NCBI GenBank assembly: GCA_902482035.1
Contig: CABSYW010000030.1
Location: 1-32,135, forward strand
Source of the DNA: an uncultured Collinsella sp.
Lineage (GTDB): Bacteria > Actinomycetota > Coriobacteriia > Coriobacteriales > Coriobacteriaceae
Length of the DNA stretch: 32,135 nt
Reading direction: 5' to 3'
This document shows positions 7,831-18,862 of this stretch, in pieces (within the stretch, counting starts at the first letter, position 1; every line of letters begins with the position of its first letter). Below the pieces are notes generated by a model. The model was given only the letters and a program-made list of their open reading frames with translations, ran no database searches and was not told the DNA's origin. The position numbers were made by a program, and so were the translations under genes.

Positions 7831-8736
7831 ATGCGGCCCGGTGGCACTCAGACAAAGCGCGGCGCCGCGGTGCGCATGCGACGCCGACTGGGCTTGGCGC
7901 CGCGGGCGTACGCACTGCTGTCTTGCTCGCTGGTGCTGGTCATAGCTGGCGTTTCTGCCTATGGCATGACCGTGCCGTCCATGATGCAGGCACATGCCGC
8001 ACGCGAACCGCACGTGGGGCATGAGGTCAAAAGTGATCTGGGCACCACGACTGGATATGCTTGGGCAAGTGTGGTCGCGCATATTGTGTTTGGCGCCGAC
8101 GACGCGGACGGCGCCGAGGCCCCGGACAACGAAGTCACGCTTGCCAATGGCAAAACCATCGTGCTCACCAACACCAAGATCATCGATCGGTTGTCCAACA
8201 ATAGCGTGGCGGCAACGGTGAATAAGGTCGAGCGGCAGAAGGAGCAGGACGCCCAGCAGTCCGGAAAGCCCGGTAGCTCGGATACTTCTGGCTCCGGCTC
8301 GGATTCGTCGAGTTCGGGCGGCGGCTCTGGGTCGGGTTCCTCTGCCGGAGGGTCTGGAAACGGCGGCTCGACGGGCGGCAACGCTGACAACGATGCAAAC
8401 TCCGGTGGCCTTTCCGCTGCTGAGGAAGAGAGCATTCACAGTTGGCTTGTAACCAAGTACAACATGCTCGACGGCTATGTTTCTCGTGCCAATGACGTGG
8501 TTTCGACCTATAACTCTACGGGAGATCCCAGGCCGTGCGACAGCCTGGTCGGGGAGATGTTTGTCATTCGAGCTGAGTTCGGTCGTCAGACATTCTCGCC
8601 CCGGTCAAAGTGGTATCAGCAGTATGCCAATCTGTGGGGCTGTTACACCAACCTATGTCAATGGGTCGGCCATTACGGCGATGATGACGTCGCGCTCGGT
8701 AACTTCAACAATAACGTGGCGGCGCTTGCCCTATGA
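7831..8736 (+). CDS. Membrane-anchored extracellular protein with Gly/Ser linker (unknown)
   Basis: I do not recognise the family. The 301-aa product starts with an Arg-rich cytoplasmic segment, one helix at about residues 27-45 (ALLSCSLVLVIAGVSAYGM) that could be an uncleaved signal anchor, a small region to about 135, a Gly/Ser-rich flexible linker (about 145-190) and a C-terminal domain with three Cys (PRPCDSLVG, LWGCYTNLCQW), rich in Tyr, Trp and Asn. The ATG at 7831 has a perfect GGAGGAG; an upstream TTG at 7738 in the same frame crosses the leader hairpin and is rejected. Its stop overlaps the start of the kinase gene (ATGA, 8733-8736). I infer a surface or sensing component of the kinase/FHA operon. 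Confidence 0.75.
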   Translation: MRPGGTQTKRGAAVRMRRRLGLAPRAYALLSCSLVLVIAGVSAYGMTVPSMMQAHAAREPHVGHEVKSDLGTTTGYAWASVVAHIVFGADDADGAEAPDNEVTLANGKTIVLTNTKIIDRLSNNSVAATVNKVERQKEQDAQQSGKPGSSDTSGSGSDSSSSGGGSGSGSSAGGSGNGGSTGGNADNDANSGGLSAAEEESIHSWLVTKYNMLDGYVSRANDVVSTYNSTGDPRPCDSLVGEMFVIRAEFGRQTFSPRSKWYQQYANLWGCYTNLCQWVGHYGDDDVALGNFNNNVAALAL

Positions 8737-10577
8737 TGACCGATCTTGCATCCACCACACTACAATCGCTCGGTCGCGATCCCATGGTCGGCCTGCGCCT
8801 GGCGCGTGTCGACGGGTTTGAGCCGGCCATTGCGCTCGGTCAGGACGAACTGCCTGCCTATCTGCGTCGTTTTACGATGCTGTTTGCCGACGATGCCACC
8901 ATGCGCCGTGGCGGTATCGGCCGCGTGACGCGTGCCGTCAACGCCCAAGGCGAGGCCGTAGCACTCAAACAGCTCATCTTGCCGACGCGCGATGAGTTTG
9001 ACGACGATGCCGCCCATGAGGCGCTGGTCGCCAAGTTCAAAGCGGCATTTCGCGAGGAATATGAATGCCATCGCGCCCTTTCAGGCCTTAAGGGCTTTCC
9101 CCGTCTCTATGGCTGGGGCGAGGTCGACGGTGTGCCTGCGATTGTCATGGAATGGGTCGAGGGCGAGACGCTTGCCCGCTTGCGTTCGCGACTTGCCGTG
9201 GACGATGCCGGCCGCCTATCGCCGCTTGTGGCGGCGCGTCTGGGTCGCGACCTGTTCGATCTGCTCTGCCGTATGAGCCTGGTGGGCGAGGGCTTTGTCC
9301 ATCGCGATATCTCGCCCGCTAATATTATGGTGCGTACGGCGCGTCTACCGCTTGACCGGCAGCTTGCCGAGGGCACCTTTGACCTGTGCCTGATCGACTT
9401 TGGCTCGTCGCTGGCGCTTGAGCCTGCGTCGGCCGTGGCCGGTACCGGCGGCAAGGCGTCGTTTACGGAGCGCTATGCCACGCTGCGTCGCGCGACGGTT
9501 GCCTATGCCCCGCCCGAGATGCTCACCGACGATATTCCCGACCTGCGCGCTTTGCGTATGTCGCCGGCGATCGACGTCTATGCCGCAGCAAGCACGGTTT
9601 ACGAGCTCATTGCCGGCGCCGCGCCATACGAAGCCGCGCCGAGCACTTCGGGCACCTCGGGTTCGCGCAAAAAGACGCGCGACATCGCCAGCCCCTACCG
9701 TCTCAAGATGGACACGCTGCCCGACTATCCCATTGGTGCCCATGCGCCCGGTTGCGATTTGACTCAGCTGCTTCGTCGTGAGCCCGATGTGGCGCTCGCT
9801 GCGGCCGAGCAGGCCCAGCAGCTGGGGCTTGAGCCGGATTCCGAGGAGCTACGCGATGCGCTGGCGTTTGTCGATGCCCAGCTGTTCGACGTGGTGATGG
9901 CCTGTCTGTCCAGCCATCAAAAAGATCGTCCCGAGCCGGCGGCGGTCGAGGCGGCGCTCTCGGCGTTTTGTGACCACTATGCGCAAAATGTCGGTCGTTC
10001 GCTCCGCGGCGAGCCGCTCACGCCGTGCCCCATGGATGCGTCTGGCCGTGCGGTTCGTCGCGCGCTGATGGTCGGCGCGACGGTCGTCTGTGGCGTGGTT
10101 TGGGCTGTGGTCGTGGTTTCGGCCGCGCTGCTGGCGTCGGGCGCTCGCGTGACGGCGACTTTGGGATCGCTCGTGTGGTCTGGGTCGCTACCGGGTATTA
10201 TTGCCGCACTGGCGTTGGCGCTGCCAGGCATAGCCGGCGTTGCCGCGGGGGCACTTGCGCGCAATCGGCGCTCGGGCTTCCTGCAGGGTGTGCTTGCGCT
10301 TTCTGCCTGCGAGGTTCCGGTGCTGGTTGTGGCTGCATGTAGCGTATTTTCCCAACGCGCCGTGACGGGCGGCCTTGTTGCCGCTCTGGTTGCAACCTAT
10401 ACGCTTACGTGGTTTTTGCTTGCGATGGGCTTTGCCTTTGAACTTCCCGTTTCGGCACCGCGACGCACAAAAGCCCAGATGGCGACTCCGCTTGCCGGTG
10501 GAGCCGCAGCTGTCCGTACTTTTGGCGGACCTGTCGAAGTATCGTCCGATTCTATTTCTACGACCAAGGAGGCCTAG
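8733..10577 (+). CDS. Membrane Ser/Thr protein kinase with four C-terminal TM helices
   Basis: The 614-aa product has an active-looking kinase domain at about residues 50-400: RGGIGRVTRA loop, AVALKQL lysine, EYECHRAL helix Glu, FVHRDISPANIMV catalytic loop, LIDFGSS magnesium loop and VAYAPPEML. The core is interrupted by low-conservation inserts, one rich in Ser, Thr and Lys between YEAAPS and SPYRLKMDTLP. After a soluble stretch, four hydrophobic helices fall at roughly 438-465, 480-507, 514-538 and 541-566, and a short polar tail ends the protein. It would phosphorylate Ser/Thr on cytosolic targets, with the following FHA protein the likely reader. Start ATG at 8733 overlaps the upstream stop; a second ATG follows at once. 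Confidence 0.9.
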   Translation: MMTDLASTTLQSLGRDPMVGLRLARVDGFEPAIALGQDELPAYLRRFTMLFADDATMRRGGIGRVTRAVNAQGEAVALKQLILPTRDEFDDDAAHEALVAKFKAAFREEYECHRALSGLKGFPRLYGWGEVDGVPAIVMEWVEGETLARLRSRLAVDDAGRLSPLVAARLGRDLFDLLCRMSLVGEGFVHRDISPANIMVRTARLPLDRQLAEGTFDLCLIDFGSSLALEPASAVAGTGGKASFTERYATLRRATVAYAPPEMLTDDIPDLRALRMSPAIDVYAAASTVYELIAGAAPYEAAPSTSGTSGSRKKTRDIASPYRLKMDTLPDYPIGAHAPGCDLTQLLRREPDVALAAAEQAQQLGLEPDSEELRDALAFVDAQLFDVVMACLSSHQKDRPEPAAVEAALSAFCDHYAQNVGRSLRGEPLTPCPMDASGRAVRRALMVGATVVCGVVWAVVVVSAALLASGARVTATLGSLVWSGSLPGIIAALALALPGIAGVAAGALARNRRSGFLQGVLALSACEVPVLVVAACSVFSQRAVTGGLVAALVATYTLTWFLLAMGFAFELPVSAPRRTKAQMATPLAGGAAAVRTFGGPVEVSSDSISTTKEA

Positions 10578-10580
10578 GTC

Positions 10581-11519
10581 ATGGCATCTCAAGTTGAGCT
10601 CACCCCATGCGGGGCCATGTTTGACATCTTTAAGCGCGCAGCGCATCTGAGCCATATCGAGCTGTGCGGCTTGGTGCTTTCGTCCCGTCCGCTCGCCGAC
10701 GGCCGCAGCCCGCAGAGCCGAGCCGCCGATCGCTCTTGGGTTTCCCGCTTTATCGTTCGCGCGCCGGTCGGCACGCTTCAGCAGCGCTACTTTGCCGAAT
10801 ACGGTACCTCGGCTGCGCGTATTATGTCGCAACTGGCCCTGCGCCAGCGCAATCCCATGGACTCCACGGCTGTGATCAATATGGTGTGCGGTCCTGCAGG
10901 TGAACCGATGGTACGCGCGCTCGAAGAGTGCCACCAGGACACGAATCTCTATCGCAACGCGCTCGATCGCCTGTCCCAGGCGGCGGAACTCATGCCCGCC
11001 GAGCGCGCCGAGGCCGTGCTGGTGCTGTTTGTCGCCGTCGGTTGTTCGGCGGATGTGCGGTCCTCGGTGAACTATGCCATCGACTACGCACACGCGACCT
11101 GTGGCGGAGGCACATCCACGCCGCGTTCGCTTGGCATGTCGATGACCGCAGGCGAGCGCGAACCCGCCCCGGCGCACCCCTTGGGCTTGCTGCGCGTGCA
11201 AAACAGTTTTGTCGTGAGCGCCCCGCGCTGGATTCAGCCGAGTGAGCAGGGTGTTGAGATTGGCGCGCTGGCCACTGGTGAGGGCGATATTACCGACGTC
11301 GGCGACGATGTCTCGGCCCGCCATGCCCATATCTGGTGCGATGCTCAAAATATCTGGCACGTCGAGGACTTGTCGTCCACCAACGGAACCGTGGTGGTAA
11401 ACGGGGCCACGCGCGTCTGCATTCAGGTCGAGCCCGGCCGTTCCGCCCAACTCAATCCCGGCGACGAGCTCAAGCTCGGCGAATCCACTACCTACGCCAT
11501 CCTCTTCGGTGCCCTCTAG
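10581..11519 (+). CDS. FHA-domain protein with novel N-terminal domain
   Basis: The last 90 residues of this 312-aa protein form an FHA domain: GVEIGALATGEGDI, VSARHAHIWC, WHVEDLSSTNGTVVVNG and LNPGDELKLGES. FHA domains bind phosphothreonine peptides. Here the Arg of the usual GR motif is Ala (IGALA) and the SRxH motif reads SARH, although the Ser and the NGT Asn are kept, so binding may be altered. Residues 1-220 are helical, contain SHIELCGLVLSSRPL and IMSQLALRQRNP, and match no family I recognise. The ribosome site AAGGAGG overlaps the end of the kinase gene, whose stop is 3 nt before this ATG. It is probably the cytoplasmic effector or scaffold of the operon. Confidence 0.85.
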   Translation: MASQVELTPCGAMFDIFKRAAHLSHIELCGLVLSSRPLADGRSPQSRAADRSWVSRFIVRAPVGTLQQRYFAEYGTSAARIMSQLALRQRNPMDSTAVINMVCGPAGEPMVRALEECHQDTNLYRNALDRLSQAAELMPAERAEAVLVLFVAVGCSADVRSSVNYAIDYAHATCGGGTSTPRSLGMSMTAGEREPAPAHPLGLLRVQNSFVVSAPRWIQPSEQGVEIGALATGEGDITDVGDDVSARHAHIWCDAQNIWHVEDLSSTNGTVVVNGATRVCIQVEPGRSAQLNPGDELKLGESTTYAILFGAL

Positions 11520-11530
11520 CCAGTCCTGCC

Positions 11531-11564
11531 AAATGGTCCCTCCGTCCCCAAGGGATCATTTTGC
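11531..11564 (+). terminator. Terminator of the kinase/FHA operon
   Basis: AAATGGTCCCT (11531-11541) pairs with AGGGATCATTT (11551-11561) through 11 pairs with one G-U, around a 9-nt loop; the descending arm runs into TTTT. It begins 12 nt after the FHA stop codon. Confidence 0.65.
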
Positions 11565-11581
11565 TCCCGGCAGTCACCCGA

Positions 11582-11595
11582 GGTAAACCTTTACC
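11582..11595. promoter_or_regulatory. Short palindrome upstream of the nifJ promoter candidate
   Basis: GGTAAACCTTTACC is a perfect inverted repeat with 6-nt arms, about 40 nt before the -10 candidate at 11635. It could be an operator; it does not match the Rex consensus. Confidence 0.25.
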
Positions 11596-11634
11596 GCCCG
11601 CCTATATTTGCCGAAATTACACTTGACGGCGGGG

Positions 11635-11640
11635 TACAAT
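11635..11640 (+). promoter_or_regulatory. Candidate -10 for nifJ
   Basis: GCGGGGTACAAT gives a good TACAAT with GGGG before it. A TTGACG lies only 6 nt upstream, too close to be the matching -35. Transcription from here would give a leader of about 275 nt. Confidence 0.4.
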
Positions 11641-11644
11641 AAAC

Positions 11645-11921
11645 CCGCATGCGGATTTCCGTTGCGGGCGCTTCCCATCGCCGGGGCGTGCCCGGGAGCA
11701 TCCGGCATGCGGCCTTTGCGGCGCTCGGTCATGTGCAAGACGGGCGGTCGGGCCTGTAGGGCGCATCAGGTGCCCCTCGCCTCGGCATGTCTTCTCTCCA
11801 CGCCATGTACCTGCTGCTGAGCCTGCCTGCCAGATGATTGGAAGCAACAGCGTAAATCCCATCACGCCAACATCCCGGCGATCGCCGGGGCCTGTATACC
11901 TATATGAGAGGAGAGGGGTAT
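11645..11921 (+). promoter_or_regulatory. Long G+C-rich nifJ leader with a start-codon hairpin
   Basis: This 277-nt stretch has no convincing reading frame and several short complementary segments, such as GGGCGC/GTGCCC near 11760-11776. I recognise no known riboswitch, SRP RNA, RNase P or tmRNA signature. At its end TATACC (11895-11900) can pair with GGTATA (11917-11922, into the ATG), leaving the ribosome site AGGAGAGG in the loop. Function is unproven. Confidence 0.35.
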
Positions 11922-15461
<3,540 letters not shown>

Positions 15462-15471
15462 GTCTCCCACT

Positions 15472-15596
15472 GCAGGATCTGAGGGCTGACCTTCGCGGAC
15501 GTCCTCGGACATGAAGGAACCCCCGCTGCGCACTACGTGCGGCGGGGGTTCCTTCGTCCTGCGGAATGTCCGCGAAGGTCAGTCCTCAGATCCTGC
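15472..15596. repeat. 125-nt nested inverted repeat after nifJ
   Basis: The outer arms, 15472-15500 and 15568-15596, are 29 nt each and match in 28 positions; the one difference is a G-U pair. Inside lies a second hairpin whose arms GAAGGAACCCCCGC (15513-15526) and GCGGGGGTTCCTTC (15542-15555) pair perfectly over 14 bp, continued by CGCAC/GTGCG. It starts 10 nt after the nifJ stop. It could be a strong bidirectional terminator or RNA-stabilising structure, or a small palindromic mobile element; there is no obvious target-site duplication. ACGTCCTCGGA recurs inside (near 15499) and just outside (15605). Confidence 0.85.
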
Positions 15597-15666
15597 TACG
15601 ACTACGTCCTCGGATTGTGGGGCTGCATGAGGGACGTGGTTGTGGGGGCCTTTTGTCCCCGTCGCT

Positions 15667-15689
15667 GTTTCGCGGCGCGGCCGCGAAAC
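15667..15689. terminator. Hairpin between nifJ and the AAA ATPase gene
   Basis: GTTTCGCGGC and GCCGCGAAAC form a perfect 10-bp stem with a 3-nt loop, 50 nt beyond the stop of the minus-strand ATPase gene. There is no T-run on either side, so a terminator role is uncertain. Confidence 0.4.
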
Positions 15690-15738
15690 CACGCGTTACT
15701 TTGGTTATGGAGGGGGCTTGGTTGTTGGTTCAGATGAT

Positions 15739-17100
15739 CTAGAGAGATATGGGTGCAAATGAGAAATCGTTGTTGGGGTCGTCCTTTTCCATAAACTCAT
15801 CGAGGCAGAATGTCATATAGATTGGAACGTACAGGATCTTGCCCTCTTCGCTAAGGTTTTCGTGGCTCAGCACAACGGCCTCGGGAATCTTGTACTCGCC
15901 CACACTCATCAGGCGATCGAGGGCCGCATGTGCTCGAACTTTCTTGCCCGATTTGACTTCGATTGGGACAACATGTCCTCGGGCGCCTTCGATTACAAAG
16001 TCGACTTCACCGACCTCACGTGTTTGGTAGTACCACGTATCTGCTCCGAGGGCAACAAGCTCCTGCGCGACCACGTTTTCATAGAGACCGCCGAGGTTGG
16101 GGGTTTTCATATCTAGATATACAGCGCGTGCCGTGCTACCGGGATATCGCGATGCGAGCATTCCTGTATCGGACTCGTATAGTTTGAAGGCGGCTGCCTT
16201 CTCTGTCCTCTTAAGAGGACTCCGGGCCTCCGTCACCTGGGGGACCATCAATCCAACGCCTGCGTTCACCAGCCATAGGAAATCCTGCTCGTATTTTTGA
16301 AGACGAGCTCCCTCGCCTAGAGACGAGACGATAAAGCGATGGGACTCCGCCTCAAGCTGAACGGGAATTTGCTCGAAAATGGAGCGAACGTTAAACGCTC
16401 GAGTCGATGCATATTTAGAGATATCGCTTTTGTACTGATCGACTAGCTGAATTTGAAGCTCACGCGTTCTCACGAGCGAATAGCCCGAATCGATATAGTT
16501 CTGAACGACCTCTGGCATGCCGCCGCAAACGATATAGGCTCTAAAGTTTTTGAGCATCGCCTCATGAATATAGTTTTCGACGGGACGTCTCTCGACAAGG
16601 CAGCTGCGAATGTCTGCAAGCACATTCTCGCTGATGCTGTTTGCCCAACAGAACTCTTCAAAATCCATCGGTCGCATAACAATGTGCTCGACATACCCCA
16701 CCGGAAAAGAAGAGATCCCCTTAAACTCAGTCCCAAGCATAGACCCCGAGAAGACATAGCTAAAGCGTCCGTCCTCGACCAGCGCCTTCATAAGTGTAAC
16801 GATCTGCGGATACTCCTGAATCTCATCGACGAAGATAAGCGTGTCTCCTTCAACAAGCGGTGCATCCGCAAGAAGGGCCACACGGTTGATGAAGTCAATG
16901 GAGTTCTTAGCGCCAACAAGTACGTCTCTTGCCTCGGCATCGAGTAGCAGATTGACCTCATAATACGAAGCGTAGTTGCTCTTTCCAAACGCGCGAATTG
17001 CATAGCTCTTGCCAATCTGACGCGCGCCAGTAACAAGCAACGCTTTATTGGATTTGTTCTTCCAGCTCAAAAGCCTGTCAGTGACCTTACGGCGTAGCAT
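15739..17100 (-). CDS. AAA_14/DUF4143 family ATPase
   Basis: The 453-aa product has the two-part structure of this family. Residues 1-170 are an AAA ATPase with Walker A GARQIGKS, Walker B TLIFVDEIQ and sensor VFSGSML; the C-terminal DUF4143 part contains LYESDTGML, LGGLYENVVAQEL and a PD-(D/E)XK-like signature EVDFVIEG...PIEVKSGKK at about 385-405. Family members are common, scattered accessory genes of unproven role, sometimes suspected in defence or toxin-antitoxin-like functions. Codon use is clearly more A+T-rich than in flanking genes, suggesting transfer. ATG at 17098-17100 has GAGGGG 5 nt away. It stands alone between inverted repeats downstream and 34-bp tandem repeats upstream. Confidence 0.9.
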   Translation of the reverse strand: MLRRKVTDRLLSWKNKSNKALLVTGARQIGKSYAIRAFGKSNYASYYEVNLLLDAEARDVLVGAKNSIDFINRVALLADAPLVEGDTLIFVDEIQEYPQIVTLMKALVEDGRFSYVFSGSMLGTEFKGISSFPVGYVEHIVMRPMDFEEFCWANSISENVLADIRSCLVERRPVENYIHEAMLKNFRAYIVCGGMPEVVQNYIDSGYSLVRTRELQIQLVDQYKSDISKYASTRAFNVRSIFEQIPVQLEAESHRFIVSSLGEGARLQKYEQDFLWLVNAGVGLMVPQVTEARSPLKRTEKAAAFKLYESDTGMLASRYPGSTARAVYLDMKTPNLGGLYENVVAQELVALGADTWYYQTREVGEVDFVIEGARGHVVPIEVKSGKKVRAHAALDRLMSVGEYKIPEAVVLSHENLSEEGKILYVPIYMTFCLDEFMEKDDPNNDFSFAPISL

Positions 17101-17115
17101 TAAAACCCCTCAATG

Positions 17116-17201
17116 ACAAAAATTGGCAAATAGATTTGACCCTAATCATACAAAAATTGGCAGATAGATTTGACCCAAATCATACAAAAATTGGCAAATA
17201 G
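17116..17201. repeat. 34-bp tandem repeat, about 2.5 copies
   Basis: Units start at 17116, 17150 and 17184, each with ACAAAAATTGGC; the first two continue with (A/G)ATAGATTTGACCC(T/A)AATCAT and the third is cut after AAATAG. The array begins 16 nt before the ATPase start codon, in its 5' region, and is A+T-rich. There are no spacers, so it is not CRISPR. On the minus strand the units offer repeated TATGAT hexamers, which could act as multiple promoters or operators. Confidence 0.85.
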
Positions 17202-17426
17202 CAAAGCTCGCTTAGGCCTCAAAGCCAGCGAGCCAGCACGGTACTTTGCGAAAAGGCTGGCGGCGCCGTTGTTGAGGGTGGCCAGGTTGGCAGTGGCGCC
17301 GTTAGCGTTCTCGGCTGCTTGGGCGCGCAGGAGCGAAAGGGCGTCGGCAGCGTTCATGCAGAAGCCGACGGTAAAGTTCCATACTGCGAACTCGCAGTCG
17401 CTTGCCGCGGGGTGAAGCGCGATCGG
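17142..17426 (-). pseudogene. Possible gene remnant running into the 34-bp repeats
   Basis: A G+C-rich open frame on the minus strand from 17426 encodes PIALHPAASDCEFAVWNF, then MNAADALSLLRAQAAENANG from an ATG at 17357, and a Leu/Ala-rich stretch LATLNNGAASLFAKYRAGSL. Its last 18 codons lie in the 34-bp repeats. A stop codon sits immediately upstream at 17427-17429 and no ribosome site is seen. The composition contrasts with the A+T-rich DNA on both sides, so it looks like a fragment of a larger gene left at a rearrangement point. I cannot name the parent. Confidence 0.3.
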
Positions 17427-17556
17427 CTATCCCTTATGTTGGATGAAAAGCCCCATGTTTTTGCAGGGATGCATACTCGTCAAATTAATGTATAGAATCG
17501 CGTATAGTGCGAGTAAGATATTGCGCTGTCCGTTTTGTGTTTAGCAAAGATATAGT

Positions 17557-17565
17557 TTGCATAAT
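17557..17565. promoter_or_regulatory. TTGCATAAT motif upstream of arcC
   Basis: A single copy of the TTGCATAAT half-site seen at 6459-6493 and 23203-23217. It lies in the A+T-rich 17430-17792 stretch upstream of arcC, which contains no gene but several TATAGA/TATAGT hexamers near 17491 and 17503. Confidence 0.3.
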
Positions 17566-17650
17566 CTGGTCTAATCCCTGCTCTATTTAAATAAAGTTGC
17601 ACGTAAATGGCGTAGATATACCTGAACTGGGCTTCTTTACGCTGAGCGGG

Positions 17651-17656
17651 TAAAAT
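17651..17656 (+). promoter_or_regulatory. Candidate -10 for arcC
   Basis: GAGCGGGTAAAAT contains TAAAAT preceded by GGG, about 137 nt before the arcC start. No clear -35 is seen. Confidence 0.35.
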
Positions 17657-17792
17657 CGACCGTTCGCCGCTTAGGTATTTTCAAAATGAATAAAATGAGC
17701 GATAAAGAGAATATAAACCCTAATAAACTCGCGTATCGCACGGACGCGGGTTATTAATGGGTTGTAGGCCTTTTACAGAAAGGATTCCAGCA

Positions 17793-18755
17793 ATGTCTAA
17801 GCCTCTTGGCAAGCCCGATCGTATTGTCGTCGCCCTTGGCGGCAACGCCCTCGGCAACAACCCCGTCGAGCAGATCGAGGCCGTGAGCAACACCGCCCAT
17901 GCCCTCCTCGGCCTCATCGAGCAGGGCAACGAGATCATCATCACCCACGGCAACGGCCCGCAGGTCGGCATGATCCAGAACGCCTTCGCCGCTGCCCACG
18001 ATGCCATCGGTACCCCCGAGATGCCGCTGCCCGAGTGCGGCGCCATGTCCCAGGGCTACATTGGTTATCACCTGCAGCAGGGCATCGGCCGCGAGATGCA
18101 CAAGCGCTATAAGCGTTGGCACGCCGCCACCGTCGTCACCCAGATCGAGTGCGACCCGGATGATCCCGCGTTCAAGAACCCGACCAAGCCGATCGGCCCC
18201 TTCTACACCGAGGAGCAGGCCAAGGAGTTCATGGCCGAGGATCCCTCCAAGGTCTTCGTCGAGGATTCCGGCCGCGGCTGGCGTCGCGTCGTCGCCTCCC
18301 CCGATCCCAAGAAGATCGTCGAGGCTGACTCCATCCTCAACCTGCTCGACAACGAGTTCATCGTCATCGCCTGCGGTGGCGGCGGCATCCCCGTCGTCCG
18401 CGACTACGAGAACAAGGGCTGCTACAAGGGCGTTCCCGCCGTCATCGACAAGGACCTGGGCGGCGAGCTGCTGGCCGAGGACTGCGACGCCGACGTTCTG
18501 TTCCTGCTGACCGCCGTTGAGCATGTCGCCATCAACTTCGGCAAGCCCAACCAGGAGGAGCTCGAGGACCTCACCGCCGACGAGGCCGAGCGCCTGGCCG
18601 ACGAGGGCCAGTTCGGCAAGGGTTCCATGGAGCCCAAGGTTCGCGCTGCTATCAAGTTCGCGCGTTCCCGCAAGGGTCGTACCTGCATCATCGGCGCTCT
18701 GGACAAGGCTGCCGAGACCATGGCCGGCCTCTCCGGTACCCGCATCCACGAGTAG
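17793..18755 (+). CDS. arcC: Carbamate kinase
   Basis: Carbamate kinase makes ATP from carbamoyl phosphate and ADP, the last step of arginine (ADI), agmatine or ureide fermentation in the cytoplasm. The 320-aa product has the amino acid kinase fold: IVVALGGNALG at residues 11-21, THGNGPQVG, the conserved GRGWRRVVASPDP near 165-177, IACGGGGIPV, AVIDKDL and FLLTAVEHVAINFGKP. Length is normal. ATG at 17793 follows AAAGGA with about 9-nt spacing; the upstream GTG/ATG frame is not preceded by a site. It is expressed strongly, judged by C-ending codons. No arcA or arcB lies beside it, so the source of carbamoyl phosphate must be elsewhere or linked to the amidohydrolase downstream. Confidence 0.96.
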   Translation: MSKPLGKPDRIVVALGGNALGNNPVEQIEAVSNTAHALLGLIEQGNEIIITHGNGPQVGMIQNAFAAAHDAIGTPEMPLPECGAMSQGYIGYHLQQGIGREMHKRYKRWHAATVVTQIECDPDDPAFKNPTKPIGPFYTEEQAKEFMAEDPSKVFVEDSGRGWRRVVASPDPKKIVEADSILNLLDNEFIVIACGGGGIPVVRDYENKGCYKGVPAVIDKDLGGELLAEDCDADVLFLLTAVEHVAINFGKPNQEELEDLTADEAERLADEGQFGKGSMEPKVRAAIKFARSRKGRTCIIGALDKAAETMAGLSGTRIHE

Positions 18756-18775
18756 TCTCTACTCTGCTGTCTCTC

Positions 18776-18854
18776 TTGTGGGCGCCAGGCAAAGCGCCCA
18801 CAAACTAGCCTCTCTTCATGAGCCCCGCAGTCCGCTCCGACTGCGGGGCTTTTG
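18776..18854 (+). terminator. Tandem hairpins ending arcC
   Basis: First TTGTGGGCGC/GCGCCCACAA (18776-18803), a 10-bp stem without T-run. Then AGCCCCGCAGTC/GACTGCGGGGCT (18821-18850), a perfect 12-bp stem with a 6-nt loop followed by TTTTGC, a textbook intrinsic terminator. Confidence 0.85.
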
Positions 18855-18862
18855 CTATTCAC

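Noticed and set aside
10188..11450. 420-codon minus-strand open frame opposite the FHA gene
   Set aside because: His/Arg-rich product without domains; the plus strand has FHA motifs and coupled translation.
11645..11921. Known structured RNA (SRP RNA, RNase P RNA, tmRNA or common riboswitch)
   Set aside because: None of the conserved cores I know for these classes is present.
17116..17201. CRISPR array
   Set aside because: The 34-bp units are directly adjacent with no spacers and no cas genes are present.
17754..18749. 331-codon open frame antisense to arcC
   Set aside because: A shadow of a strongly codon-biased gene; its product has no domain features.
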